A DNA stretch of 64,000 bases from Temnopleurus reevesii (lineage: Eukaryota > Echinodermata > Echinoidea > Temnopleuroida > Temnopleuridae), in NCBI GenBank assembly GCA_036244855.1, contig BQKZ01000316.1:14047-78046 (forward strand), read 5' to 3'. Shown piece after piece: positions 38,354 to 50,721 of this stretch (position 1 is its first letter; every line of letters begins with the position of its first letter). The notes under the pieces were generated by a model that did not search any database, was not told the DNA's origin, and was given only the letters and a program-made list of their open reading frames with translations. The position numbers and the translations under genes are program-made.

Positions 38354-41300
38354 CTAATATAAAACAGAAATCAGTACTTTTAAAGAAAGAAAATAATAAA
38401 CAACTTGTTTACCATAAGTTTTTCGTGGTTTCTTTGTTGTCTGGGCATGTGCCGGATTAGCTTGTTGGTGTTCCCTCATATTTTGAGCTGAATTTCTTCC
38501 ACTTTGTTTAGAAGGAGGTCTTGAACTGGGTCTCGAGCTTGGCCTTGAGCTTGGTCTGTTGTTGGTCGTAGTCTTCTTTGAAGTACTAAAGATTGTGCTT
38601 CTTTCACTGAGGGTGATCGAGGTCCATGCAGCTGCCTGTAAGATGAAATGACAATGTAAATATAAATAATTTCTCGGATGATAAAGAATTAAATATCTTG
38701 TTTCAATTGATTTAATAATGCATATAATATAGCCTATATCGTAATCTGGACGCTCTGATTGACTACTGTCACCGTATTATATTGACCTAATTTCGTTTTT
38801 CAAGTTTTCTTCCAAATGCTAAGAATTTGATTGATAAACGTCTGTAAAACTCCTTGTCTAATATGAAGATTTATAATAGTGTAGGTCGCTTACTGCTTAC
38901 AGTCTCCTTGGAAACAGACCTATTTAGAAAATGATATTTCACCACTCAATAAGACGAGGGAGAAGAATAAAACATTAAAATGTTTCTTGTATAGTATTAT
39001 TGGTATATTGCTTATATAACCCATCATTTCCAGACCTATCGTTAAAACATAAGTTATGTGTATTAATAATACCAACGAGATGAAAACATCTCCCTGGTGA
39101 AAAACAAATCTGACTAAGTTATAATTACAGCTTACATTTGTAAAGTTCCAAAGCTTGGATTTGATTGTTTGAAGGTATAACTCAAAATAAACTGGTGCTA
39201 AATGATATACGTGCAATACACAATCAATTAAATGAAATAGAATAAAATGTCATAGGATGAAACAATAAGGTTATTTTTCATCCTCACAAACCAAAAAAAA
39301 ATCATTAAATGTTCCGTATTTTAACACAAGTTTTAAAGTATTTAGGGGAACAGCTAAAATGATTTATGTACATATGATTAAACTACACTATATCAATGCA
39401 ATAATATGCACGAAATCCAAACTGTCCACAGAATACGTTCATAAACAAACTGTACTCAGATTACATAAATTGAGAGTTAGAAATTTGCTTCGAACTTTTC
39501 CATTTCTTTTCATTCTATCACTCAGCCGCGCACTTTGATTCAATAGTGTATATTGTATGTTGATGATATCAAGATTAGAAAATTTGATGATCGGACTCGT
39601 TTTCAAAACATGGCTTATTTACGCAAGTAATGCATGACATATAAAATGTGGACAAGGTTATATAGGTATACAACATGCAAATAGATACTACCCTTTAATA
39701 CAAGGAAAATACAAAGACAAAGAACTGCTCAAAAAAGAAAGAAAGATAAAGTCCAGACGGTAAAATATATTCGCGAATCAAAATTTACCGAGTAGCCTTA
39801 CAATAACATTCATCACTCATTGCCGCACAGAATTAAATACGAAGAAAAACAGAATTAATGTGTTATTTCAACTTTAAAACTCGGTATATCATTCCATGAA
39901 AATCAAATACTACCTGTCAGACTCCAGAAAAGGCTCTGAACTAGACCAACTATTTAGGATAACACCTGGCTGTCAGGTTCAACGCACCTATCAAACCATA
40001 CTATGCACCTGCACTTGTTGTTATATTATACCATTCGATCATTACACGCAAGGATATTTTGCTATTGTACAAGGCACGAACCTAGATCGTCTGTCAATAA
40101 AACTGCGATTGTTCGCTGGTCGCGGTACGGGTTGTTATAGCAACAGCCAGCTGACGGGGGTTATATCCGACGTAGAGGGCTCACAGCTGTCGTCTGCTGT
40201 ACGGTATACTGCAGAGAATGTGTTCTTTTCATGGTGCACAATGCCTTTTTAGGCCCTCCTCAAAAAATTGATAAAAATAAATGCTCTTAAATGTTATTTT
40301 TGAAAAATAGCATCGGTAGATTGGAAAAGTTTTCTTAATCACTCTTTGAATTTCTTAACACAATTCATTAAAAAAATAGAGCTTGGAAGGGAATGAAAAA
40401 CCATCGATCATCAGAAAATGACTTTTCAGGTTGTATTCCTCATAATTATTTATATTTTTCAAATTGAGTAAAAGTTATTAAAGAAAAAAAAATGAGGCCG
40501 GGCCATTATCAAAGGGTCGGTCAATTAAGGATTGCCTTATGAGTTTCCTGTTACTCGTTCAAAACTAAAATTAGAAATATAGATGAATGAATTTCAAACA
40601 AAAGTAAAACGCAACCTGCGTTCTCTTATGTTACTACAGTCAATTGCTAAAACTTAGTGATTTATAAATCCGTTTATCTACACTTCACTTTTCTGGAAAT
40701 ACCCAAAACGCAATCGTCTGTAATGGTATAAGCTTCCGTACGACTGTCGTAGTTTCTGAAGCCTCAGTAAGGTTTCGGCTCTCCGTGTGAACCTAAAGCC
40801 CCGGTCACATAGGACCCCGGAAGCAACACGATTCATCCCGACTCGTTGTTCTGAGGCAGTTAACTATGTGAATTAACAAAGCATCAGGGTGAATCGTGTT
40901 GCTTCCGGGGTCCTATGTGACCGGGACTTTACTCTTGTAATTGGAGAGATGACGATTACATAAAAATGTCATGCAAATGGATAACAACGCGTGAAATTGT
41001 CGGAAGTGTCCGTTCATATTATTTTCACCCAGGTAATTAAAACAAAATATTCCTTACCGCATCAGAAACGTCTTGAAACTTTGACACAATGACAGGAATG
41101 AGATTCAGAACAGCGCCCCAGTTCGACACCTCTCCAGTGTTCAATCCTCGGAACTTCTCGATCGTCTTGTGCGAAGACAGCTCGGAAAAGTTCGTGTTCT
41201 CGTTCAGGTACTCTCGGCAGAACTCCATGTCCCTACGGATCTGTTCGGCCTTGCCTCGTTGTTTTTCGTGAAGTGTTAGAGCCATGACGGTTTCTCCGAT

Positions 41301-42759
41301 ACAGTTCTGCATCTCAGTACATAGCCTTTGGAGAGTGTCGATGGAGGTGAGGAATAGATCGAGTACATGGGTGAAGTGTGTTGGACGGTCCTCATCTAAC
41401 TTCTTGGAATGCTCGTAACAGTCACGAACCTGAATAAAGATAAATGGTTGTGTGGAATTAATTTGTTTTTGTCATACCTATGATAGACGAGAAGAAGTAG
41501 ACGACAAAGACACAGCCGTTTCATCCGGTTGTGCAAAATTTCGTGCCATCAGTGAAATGTACGATTGAATTATCATAACTGAAATGGTGGATCCAGGATC
41601 TAGCAAGAGTGGCTACCGTAAAAGTGCGAGGGGTTACACATTTTCAACAATTACTAAACAAATGTGACAATTTTGCTCCCTTCTTTAAAGCGAATATCGA
41701 GTACTTGCAAAGAACTTCAATTTGGAAAAATGAATGATTAAAATAATCTTATGTTACAAACAAAGCACAACGTGACTTGTGTAGACAAGGAAAAACTAAT
41801 ATGATAACCTCAAACCGGTTAAAAGCGAAATTATGTCATTCTCCACGTGCTCTGTCCACTGCAGCAAACACAGGAAGCAGCGCGTGGGACTGGTATAAAA
41901 TCTGTCGGCCCGACATGGCCCAATTTTAACCCTTTATTTGCACATTTCTCTGCCATTATACATCTTCTTGCAAAACACTTTGGCACATATTATTTATTCA
42001 TAGTTCTGAACATTCTTCTCACATTTTGTGCGATTCTGTGAACATTTATTTTATTTTTTTAACAAATACCAGAATATATCTTTAATCTAAAATTGTACGT
42101 CTGTACGTCCTCTACCACATACACGGGACTCCGACCACAATCCCCCACTCCCACTGAATATTGAGCGCTTAGTGTAATAACACTGCGTGTCGCTAACATG
42201 TGGGGCATGACCGATTGGGCTCTTTCCTTGGGTCCAGCAAAGTGTAAGGAAAAATGTTGGAATCTAAGATACATCAAGGCGGTGTATCATAAAGCTGTTC
42301 ATAGAGGTACGCACTACTCTACGCAAGACTGTTGACCCTTTCTCAAGTGCTAACTCAGCGCCATATGGGTCATTGGGTGCAGGAAAGGGTCGTTAGTCGT
42401 ACACAGTACCTCTATAAGAGGCATTAGGAAAAATAACCCTCCTAATTATAGAGCAGCCTATTTATCTAATGCCGTGTCTGCTATTTGAAAAGAAAAAGGA
42501 TGACCTTATTTCACTCAACAAAAAAGTGAAAAGAAAAAGAAATGTGTCATGGACGAACCTGTGCTATGGTTGTGATACTCGGTCCATACGTGGTATTCCG
42601 TCCCATGGGTGATCGTAACAAAGCATCGATGAAGCTTCTTGTCTGTTTGTAAAGTTTCTGACATGTTCCTTCTCTGAGAGCACGGAGTTCATTTGACACT
42701 TGAGAGTTCACCCGAGCTAGGTACGATAACACCTCATCTGGATTCTCTTTGGACGCCAT
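38354..42759 (-). CDS. Three-exon gene for an unrecognised helical protein with a Ser/Pro/Arg-rich tail
   Basis: The exons are 42559-42759 (67 codons, ATG at 42759), 41058-41429 (124 codons) and 38413-38635 or 38354-38635. The first two introns fall between codons and are GT-AG, although the first donor (CAG/GTTCGT) is unusual. The protein starts MASKENPDEVLSYLARV. It is rich in amphipathic helices through the second exon (FLTSIDTLQRLCTEM, HEKQRGKAEQIRRDMEF), reaches DVSDAAAAWTSITL at the second junction, then has a short tandem of PSSR units followed by a Lys/Arg-rich stretch. No signal peptide is visible, so it is probably cytoplasmic or nuclear. The third exon may splice onward at ATG/GTAAAC (38411-38413) or read through to a TAG at 38354-38356. 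I saw no convincing fourth exon. Codon use and splice phases support a real gene. I do not recognise the family. Confidence 0.7.
40795..40930. repeat. Near-perfect GC-rich hairpin (136 bases) in intron 2 of the helical-protein gene
   Basis: The left arm AAAGCCCCGGTCACATAGGA, continuing CCCCGGAAGCAACACGATTC, is repeated in reverse complement at the right end, with only a few mismatches over about 42 bases and a loop of about 45 bases. The GC-rich arms stand out against AT-rich surroundings. It is probably a young, short non-autonomous transposon. Confidence 0.75.
42281..42422. mobile_element. Palindromic MITE-like element, family B, in intron 1 of the helical-protein gene
   Basis: The left arm GTGTATCATAAAGCTGTTCA, then GAGGTACGCACT and TTGACCCTTTCT, pairs imperfectly with the right arm GGAAAGGGTCGTTAGTCGTA, then GTACCTCTATAAGAG. 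It contains no coding sequence. The shared ATAAAGCTGT start and CCTTTCT core relate it to 36825-36992. Confidence 0.55.
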
Positions 42760-44127
42760 CTTCTATTTTGAGACAGACAGGATGAGGGTGACGGAAAGAG
42801 GCAGGGTGATGCTATTTTTCTCTATTGATTTTCGTTCTGGAAAAAGAAAAACAGATAGTATTAATGATGGAGCGACGTATGTATATCATATGTATTTGTG
42901 TGTATGAGAGAACATGGGTACCTTTCCAAAAATACATCGGTATCATTCATAGTAAATGCAGTACAACAAAGATCTAATCTAACATTTGGATTTCTCAACG
43001 GGATACTCTTACACCCAAGCTCGCATGATGGTTTGAACGAATGGATTATCCCCAACCTCAGACAGTAACAATTAGTAACACCCGGCAGTTTTCAATCTCT
43101 CCAGCCCATGTTAATGAGTTTTCTGAAGATACGACCATCAGCGTATTAACATACAAAAAAAAGTCTTCAGCACCCAGCAGTCCCCCCCCCCAAAAAAAAA
43201 AAATAATACATTGTAATTTATGAAAAGGTATTATATTCCATCTTTATTGCTAAGTGTGATATCAATTATCCCCATCATCGAACTATTTGCAGACGCATTT
43301 TACGTGTTTACTCTGGTCTCGTCCATCACTTCTCCTCTAGCTCCATTTACATTTGAATACGAAGTGAGTGATTAACTAAAAAGCATCAGTACCTTAGATA
43401 TAGTAACAGTAATAGGAGTCAAAATATAATGCATACACTTCATTTGAAGTATGGACAGAAATGAAGTTAAGTAAAAAAGGAGCTTGAGCTTTCGATCCTA
43501 GCAGAAATAAAGTTAACAGTTTCCCATCGAGTCCCATCATAAAACACATGTTTATTTTTCGTGGGGCATGATGGGATTCTGTTAGCTTTATTTCTTTCCT
43601 TTCGAAAAGGACGTACATTGTGCATTGATATTTTTAAACGAGCCTTCCTGACAACAAATTGCTCTTTTTCGGTTGGATTAATTAAATCTGCTAAAGGTAC
43701 AAATTTGAAACCTTACATTCCAATTTTAACTACATTACCTTCAAATTTTATCCCTAAGTTTCCCCTATTTGTTTTTAATTGGCAACACTGTGTTATGCAA
43801 TTTGTGAATCATAATTATAGGGCCTGGGTATGAAACAAAAATGTTAGTACCAATCATTTGTTTTAGAATAAAAGATACTATTTTGTAGACTTGTTCTTAT
43901 TGAAAGGTAATTGATGATCTGTAACTACATGTACTAATGAACATAACTTTTACAAAACTTCTTCAGAAAGATATATGTCAAATATTCTATCAGTTGTTTT
44001 GTTTCCGTATACCATATACAGTAATATGATTTTGTACACATCAACACATCAACACATCAACATTGAGTATTTGGTTTCACCATGATCTGCACAATTAGAT
44101 CATAGCAGAGTCATTTAGTGCTACCGT

Positions 44128-44193
44128 GTGAGAGAGAAAGAAAGACAGAGAGAGAAAGAGAAAGAAAGAGAGAGGGAGGGAGGAAGGGAGGCA
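44128..44193. repeat. (GA)n-rich purine tract
   Basis: A run of GA, GAAA and GGGA units on the plus strand, non-coding. Confidence 0.85.
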
Positions 44194-44896
44194 AATAAAC
44201 GTGACATTTCGATCAAACAAATATTTGTATTAGAGTCCGCAGTTACTATGGATGCCAGTAAACAAAACTCAAATTATTAATATCATGTCCATATCGTCAT
44301 GGGGAGAGGACTAATCAGTAATTCTTTTTCCCTAATAATCTTATAAGTTACGCATGAATTACGCTATTCAGAAAACAGGTCATAAAATCCTCCATCTAAT
44401 CAATTTGACAATGGAAAGCCGGTATTATTAAATGAGTACAGCTCGAATATTTCGGTGAATAATTCAAAGGCGACTTGCGTAGCGGGCAAAAACTATATGA
44501 TCTTCATGAAATACATTTATAATCACATTGCAATAAAGAAAGTTGCTCTGAAAAAAAAAATGTGTGATAGAAACTTTCAGGATGACAAGAGTACTGACGG
44601 AATAGCATAAACCACGCATATGTTCAAAAAATTTAAAACGCGATGTTTTTGTCAAATAATCCATCGTCTGGCACGAGCATGATTCATAATTTAGTAACGA
44701 GCAACGGTCTTCACAGTTTTTAGTTGCTAGGATATATGAAAATATGACAAATGGTAAAATCGAATATTTTAAGGAAGAATTTGACCCATTAGAATTCATA
44801 CAATCACGGTTCAGGAACAATGATACTAGTATACTAATAGTAATGTATTAATGGTATTTTCTTGCATTGTGACGAATAAAAATCAAATCAAATCAA

Positions 44897-44897
<1 letters not shown>

Positions 44898-44927
<30 letters not shown>

Positions 44928-44930
44928 ATA

Positions 44931-44985
<55 letters not shown>

Positions 44986-44996
44986 AAGTAGTAGTA

Positions 44997-45051
<55 letters not shown>

Positions 45052-45115
45052 AAGTATTAGTATTATTATTATTTGTAGTAGTATAAGTAGTAGTAGTAGT
45101 AGTATTACTAGTAGT
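44898..45115. repeat. (TAG)n microsatellite, about 220 bases
   Basis: A long run of TAG with occasional TAA, GAA and TTA interruptions. The plus strand gives polyserine frames and the minus strand polythreonine frames, none of which are genes. It is immediately preceded by (AAATC)n at 44881-44896, resembling a retrotransposon 3' tail. Confidence 0.95.
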
Positions 45116-45387
45116 AGTAATAATGATGATAATAATAATAATAATCATAACAATAGAATTAATACTTACTTAATACTTAATACAGTAAATAACAGCAGCA
45201 ACGTTAAAAATAAATAATAATAATGATTATGATGATGATGGCAATGAAGAGAATTATAAAAGAAAGAAAAGAAATGTAATTTGGAAAGATGAAAATACCA
45301 TGAAGAAACATTGATATTCTTGTAACATATCGCTGCACACTCTTAAAGCATGGGGCGCTCAATTTGACTTACGACAATGTATCGCGC

Positions 45388-45388
<1 letters not shown>

Positions 45389-45419
<31 letters not shown>
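45389..45419. repeat. A31 homopolymer
   Basis: Uninterrupted A run with no recognisable retroposon body upstream. Confidence 0.9.
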
Positions 45420-45421
<2 letters not shown>

Positions 45422-46120
45422 AAAGAGTACATTCAATAGGAGGTTATTTTTGAATAAATAAAGAATCAATAATTCGCGTGAATGAGGTAAAACATTGACA
45501 AGGTTATGTGTCCAAGGGTCTTTATTATAGCGATACCAATCGATGAGTTCAATCAATAATACTATGAACCTTACATGAAAACATGTTGGTCTAATTACTG
45601 TCAACGCTTGATAAAATAAATGAACTTTGAGATGCTCAAATCATACTATCCATAATGAATCTATCACGAAATATAGGGGGTATAAAGAGATTGATAATTT
45701 CGAATTGATTAAAATTTAAGTGGTATTTTCCCTTCTGTTAAATATTTGCCTCTGTATTTATCTTTCTACTGAAAAAAAAGTTACTTGCAGTTACTCAAAA
45801 GAGTATACATGTATTAAGTCAAGAGGTATATGAAATATTGTTCTCATGAAAGGATATCATTGTATTATTGATATTGATATGTTATTACTATTAGAAGTAT
45901 TGTTGTTGTTATTGACATTATTGTTACTATCATTCTAACAATGATGATCAGTACTCGTCGTTGTTATCATTATTGATATCATATGTTGCTGTAAATGTGT
46001 TTTGCCAATCTTGGTCTTATTACATTTACATACTCCTATACTACTTATATATAATATCATTATTACCACTACAAGCTACTATAATGTCGTAGAAGTATAG
46101 CAAAGTATTATTATTATTGT

Positions 46121-46132
46121 TAGTAGTAGTTT

Positions 46133-46177
<45 letters not shown>

Positions 46178-46206
46178 GAGTATTAGTAGTAGTAGTAGTA
46201 GTAGAT

Positions 46207-46250
<44 letters not shown>

Positions 46251-46251
46251 C

Positions 46252-46311
<60 letters not shown>

Positions 46312-46325
46312 CAGTAATAGTGTAG
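46121..46325. repeat. Second (TAG)n microsatellite
   Basis: About 200 bases of TAG with a few interruptions, 1.0 kb from the first and on the same strand. It is non-coding. Confidence 0.95.
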
Positions 46326-47948
46326 TAGAATTGTGATTCTTTACTCAAATGTTTTCACCAGCATCATTATGATCATCATGCATGTTGTCGGCCCTGCTCG
46401 CTATAAAATTATTAAGAAATTTACGAAAGAAACTTCTATGGCTAATTGGCTATTATATATATTATGTCTTCATAAGCAAAAACATTTATCATAGATGTAA
46501 AACAAGTATAAGAAAATTTGCAGCACTCACCGTGTACGCCTTGGTCAGAAGTGAAGGTTCTCGTATTCAACCTTGGTTGTATTCCTTCGTCTACGGTTGT
46601 TTTCAGAGAAAATTGTCAAACGCAGCTTTATATCACAGACAAAACTAACAATTTTCGCTTAGATATACTTCTTTGATAAAGAAGTGTGAATTACTTTTGT
46701 CTATAACAAATTAATGCTTAAAAGGTAGTGTAAATCTGACACCATGGAGTTAGTCCTCACAATACCAAACTACTTATGGAGCAGGTCTTTATTTACACCA
46801 ACGACACTATTGTTGATCGACTCTTCTCATGTCATGAATGAATGGGTAATAGGACGACGGCATCAGCATTCTATTCTATGGAGGTAGTCTTAGCAAATAG
46901 ACACTTTCATCCTTCATACGCTATTCAAAATTATATTCGCAAAGGAAAACGAGACACTGGTTCCTGGTAACGTACCAATTGATGAAATTATTTAAATTTA
47001 GACGATGGCAATTTTATAAACATTAGGGGAAATCAATACATATTAAATTTTCTTCATTTTCTTCAGACGCAATGCAATATAACAATAATATTGAAGACTA
47101 CGTTAAGTCGTGGTTACAAGGTGACTATATCTATTATTGTCATCTTTTCTGAGTCTTCGATCGGCATTGACCCGATTGGTCTCTACTACCAAAGCGATGT
47201 GCCTTTTTACGAAAGCATGAAAGGGTGCGATGTCAACTATTCCGTTACCATGGTAATATTTGACTCGTTAGAGTCGTTTGCACTTTCTCGTTGGAATCGA
47301 TTTCCTTTGGAATATCGTTCATGATATATTGAGTGCTTCCATTGAGAATAAAAACCAATTAATCCGATGAAGATACGTAAATAATAATCGTTAAGCAATT
47401 GTAACAAGCTGGGAGAATGGTGTGTTATGATGCGTCAATATTATAAAATGCATGGGTGCTGACCATTAAAGAAAAAAACTTATGGTCAGGGGCGAAAAGA
47501 ACCGAGAGAAAGAGAGATGAGGAGAATCGGAAAGGGGGTGAAAATATATAGAGGAATAGAAAAAAAGAAGACGAAGATGGAGGAGAAGAAAAAAAAGAAG
47601 ATGTGAAGAAAACGAAGAATCTATAGTATTCAAAATTGCTCGTTTTTGTTCTTCGTGCGCTTGTATTCAGTCAAAGCAAATACACACATACACAACAACT
47701 CTCCAAATAAATTGCGAAATCCTCACTCTGTCTCTCATCACTTTCGATGATTCTACTTGTTCTTTCTCTCTGTTCCCTCATCCCAGGGAGTTGGGATTCC
47801 CTGCTCATCCCTAGCTCCAAACCCTCATGGTAAGCATCCAAACCGTGGGCAAAGGCCTACACACCAGAAAAAATAGAGGCAACTGTGGATTTACACACGA
47901 TACATGCAGGCACACACATACATATAAACACATTCACAGATATAGCAA

Positions 47949-47951
<3 letters not shown>

Positions 47952-47980
<29 letters not shown>
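47952..47980. repeat. (CA)n microsatellite
   Basis: Perfect CA run. Shorter CA blocks recur at about 48136-48180. Confidence 0.9.
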
Positions 47981-47984
<4 letters not shown>

Positions 47985-48446
47985 GCATGCTTTCTCTCTC
48001 ATTTTCTCTCTCTTCTCATTACATCTTCGCCGTTCAATTAAAATCAGGACTATATACGCATACCTACACAAATAGCAGTTTAATAGTGCCAAGACAAACA
48101 TGGACGTCCATGGCTCATGTGCCCGCCCTCAGTTACACACACACACACACATTCACCCCCACACACACAAACATACACACATACGTATGCATACTTCCTG
48201 ATTCACTCTCTCATTCTTTTTATCTTCTCATTACATCCCTGCTGTACAATTAAAACTGGGTATACTATAATTCGTCTCTTCCCAGTCATTGCCAATCGGC
48301 ATGAACACCACTATCATAATGATTTACAAATTTACACAATTCTTTACATGTCATGTCAAGTGCAAAAAATATAAATTTATTGAAATCCTATATACCTACA
48401 AATAGATTTTCGGTGAGACATTATAGAGTACACAAAAGTGGGACCA

Positions 48447-48617
48447 GGGTGGTGTTTCACCAAGATAAGAAAGACTTTAAGAACAACTTTAAGATCGACT
48501 GGTATCCCTTCTTGTGCGTAATGGTTCACACTATTACGCGCATTCAGTGCAAGAACAGATACCAGTCGAATGTAAAGTCGTTCTTAAAGTCTTTCTTATC
48601 TTGGTGAAACACATCCC
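48447..48617. mobile_element. MITE-like palindrome (171 bases)
   Basis: The ends GGTGGTGTTTCACCAAGATA and TATCTTGGTGAAACACATCC are inverted repeats. The arms extend through AAGAAAGACTTTAAGAAC and GACTGGTATC, about 65 bases each with few mismatches. The loop contains GCGTAATGGTTCACACTATT. It has no coding capacity. Confidence 0.7.
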
Positions 48618-50036
48618 AGTTATACATTTTATATTATATAGTTGTACACATTGCCAGAATTCACAAAGATGGTTGATTTTGTTGTCGGGTTTGGTATGGG
48701 GTAGCCTTAATTTAGGCCCAAATGCGCTACATAATTGTCACATTGCTGCATTCATTGGACTGCTTTCATGTGTATGTGCTAAATCAAGCGTATTAATGCT
48801 TAAATTCTCCATTTCAGGATTTAAACCAGGTTTAACCATAGACAAAAAAAAAACACATCTGTGAATCATGGCCAACATGTTCCAATGTAATGCTTTTAGT
48901 CCATCTAGTTTCAGCATGAATGTATGCCTATAGAGATCATTCTCAGTGAAGGAGTTTATTTTCACTTTCATAACTTTGTAGATTTTTCATTAAGTCATCT
49001 TTCCACATATCATCCGACCAGCGGACCAGAATTCAGAATTAATATCATGATGTTAAGTAGGATTTGAGGTAAATAATCAAAACACTTCAAACACTGATAA
49101 ATAGGAGATGAACATTAACAATTTCGGTAGAATATGATAATTTACTGAGGTTTTCATTTCAACTGACGATTACAGCACCAAATGGTTCTTAATATTTGTT
49201 AAACAAGTTATTGAAAATATATATATATACTTTTAAGCTTCAGAAACTTTAGAAACCTTGTAACCTCATATCATAAAAAGACAAATACTCATAACCAAAT
49301 TCATCATTATATACATTCATTTGAAATATTTAAACAGTCAGGCTTCTTTATGCGCTGATTTAGTGTAAATTTGAAGGTATGATGAAGGTATTTATTGTTA
49401 TTTGCCTATTATGATCAATAATCATTTAATCATAGTACTTTTCATATAAATATATCACACACAAATCAGATTGCAAGTAGGGCATCATGATAAAAAATAT
49501 TGATATCAACGCCTTGCAAAATATTGTTCATAACAGTACCTGAGGCAAAATAAGACCCCAAAGCTTTAATTACACATAGTAAGAAACATTTTTCATAATA
49601 AGTTTATTGCTCCTGTTAGCATGGAATGAGAAACATGAAAAGAGCTGAAAGACAACAACAATCAGGATATAAATGTACACTTCTTAGATTGATATTTTGT
49701 ATGTTATAATTTCACTAATGAGTGATTCAAAAGCGGTCATAATGATCATTGATGTGTAAAGTACAAAATTGGCTACCAGTTGATGTAAAAAATACCATGA
49801 AAGAGAAACATCATCTACCTTGAAATACAAAATAACATTCTAATGACATACCATATGCATTCTCAATACAGGTAGTTTTATAATTTCTATATAGATATAT
49901 TTTTTCATGTAAAATATTTATGTACACTACTCTTCCATCTGATGAAATACTTACAGGAGATAAAGAGATACATACACCTACACATACAGTGTTACTTAAA
50001 TGTATTATGTAAATTCGTTATACCACATAAATCATG

Positions 50037-50110
50037 TTTATTTTCTTCTGTAGTATGTGACATCAATTGGATGCATAACAATTAAACACTTTCTGAGTTA
50101 ATGTTTTATT
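50037..50110 (-). terminator. Candidate polyadenylation signals of the DD3-3 gene
   Basis: Two AATAAA hexamers on the minus strand (TTTATT on the plus) lie at 50105-50110 and 50037-50042, about 125 and 195 bases after the stop codon. The spacing suits a short 3' UTR. Which one is used cannot be told. Confidence 0.45.
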
Positions 50111-50234
50111 CATATTTCTTTCCTCTGAGATAAAATGGAGCAACCTAATTGACCATATTCAAGTGGAGTCTCGAACTTTTACAAGAAATGTTAAGCATGT
50201 ATGTTTGTTCTGGCAGTTAGGTGCTTTCCTAGTC

Positions 50235-50721
50235 TTAGACTGGGCCTGATTTAGTAAGATTTGAGAGCTTATCTGGATGCATCCTGAAGTAGACAACAGC
50301 CCCAATGATGAGAACAGCTGCTGCAATACATCCGATCACAATACCAGCGATCTGGCCAGCATTGGTTGATCCAGTTGCTACATAGGTACCACCCTGTTGG
50401 GTCTGTACAGCAAGGGCATTGCCCTCCCTAGAGAATTCAACCTTCTCCCAGGTGGTGTACGACTCAGGGTCGCTACGGAACAGCTCAATCACGTCGGAGG
50501 ATGACCCGTTGAGGAATATCCTAAGGGTGTAGGTCTGGTCAGCTGTGGTAATCTGACCGGTTGGGTAGACGGTCACAAAGTTACTCTCAATCTTATCTCC
50601 AGGGATGTCATCTGCAGAACCACCGACACGCTCAATCTCCCATCTTCCCTGCTGGGGGTCTAGCTCAGACACCTTGATGTCTTCAAGGTGGTCAAGGGAT
50701 CCTTGAGGGAACTCAAGCTCA
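50235..50721 (-). CDS. DD3-3: DD3-3 exon 14: membrane-proximal domain, transmembrane helix, tail and stop
   Basis: The terminal coding exon is 487 bases and begins after a TTTTCAG acceptor. It encodes a beta-rich stretch with [13 protein letters not shown], a short linker, the helix [20 protein letters not shown] and a basic tail ending KSGPV before the stop at 50235. The orientation implies a type I membrane protein with most of its mass outside the cell. Confidence 0.9.

Larger units (their letters stand above)
42760..50036. other. Gene-free repeat-rich interval between two minus-strand genes
   Basis: Contains the presumed promoter of the helical-protein gene, the second copy of the 26-base block (43481-43506) next to a 17-base inverted repeat (43503-43519 with 43579-43595), the C10/A12 run at 43182, a CATCAACA triplication near 44038, both (TAG)n arrays, (CA)n blocks and the palindrome at 48447. 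No coding exon was recognised. Confidence 0.5.

Noticed and set aside
39896..40252. 118-codon plus-strand frame inside the intron of the helical-protein gene
   Set aside because: No exon boundaries or family resemblance; antisense to an intron.
44888..45217. Long polyserine and polythreonine frames
   Set aside because: They are translations of the (TAG)n microsatellite on either strand; there are no flanking splice sites or unique sequence.
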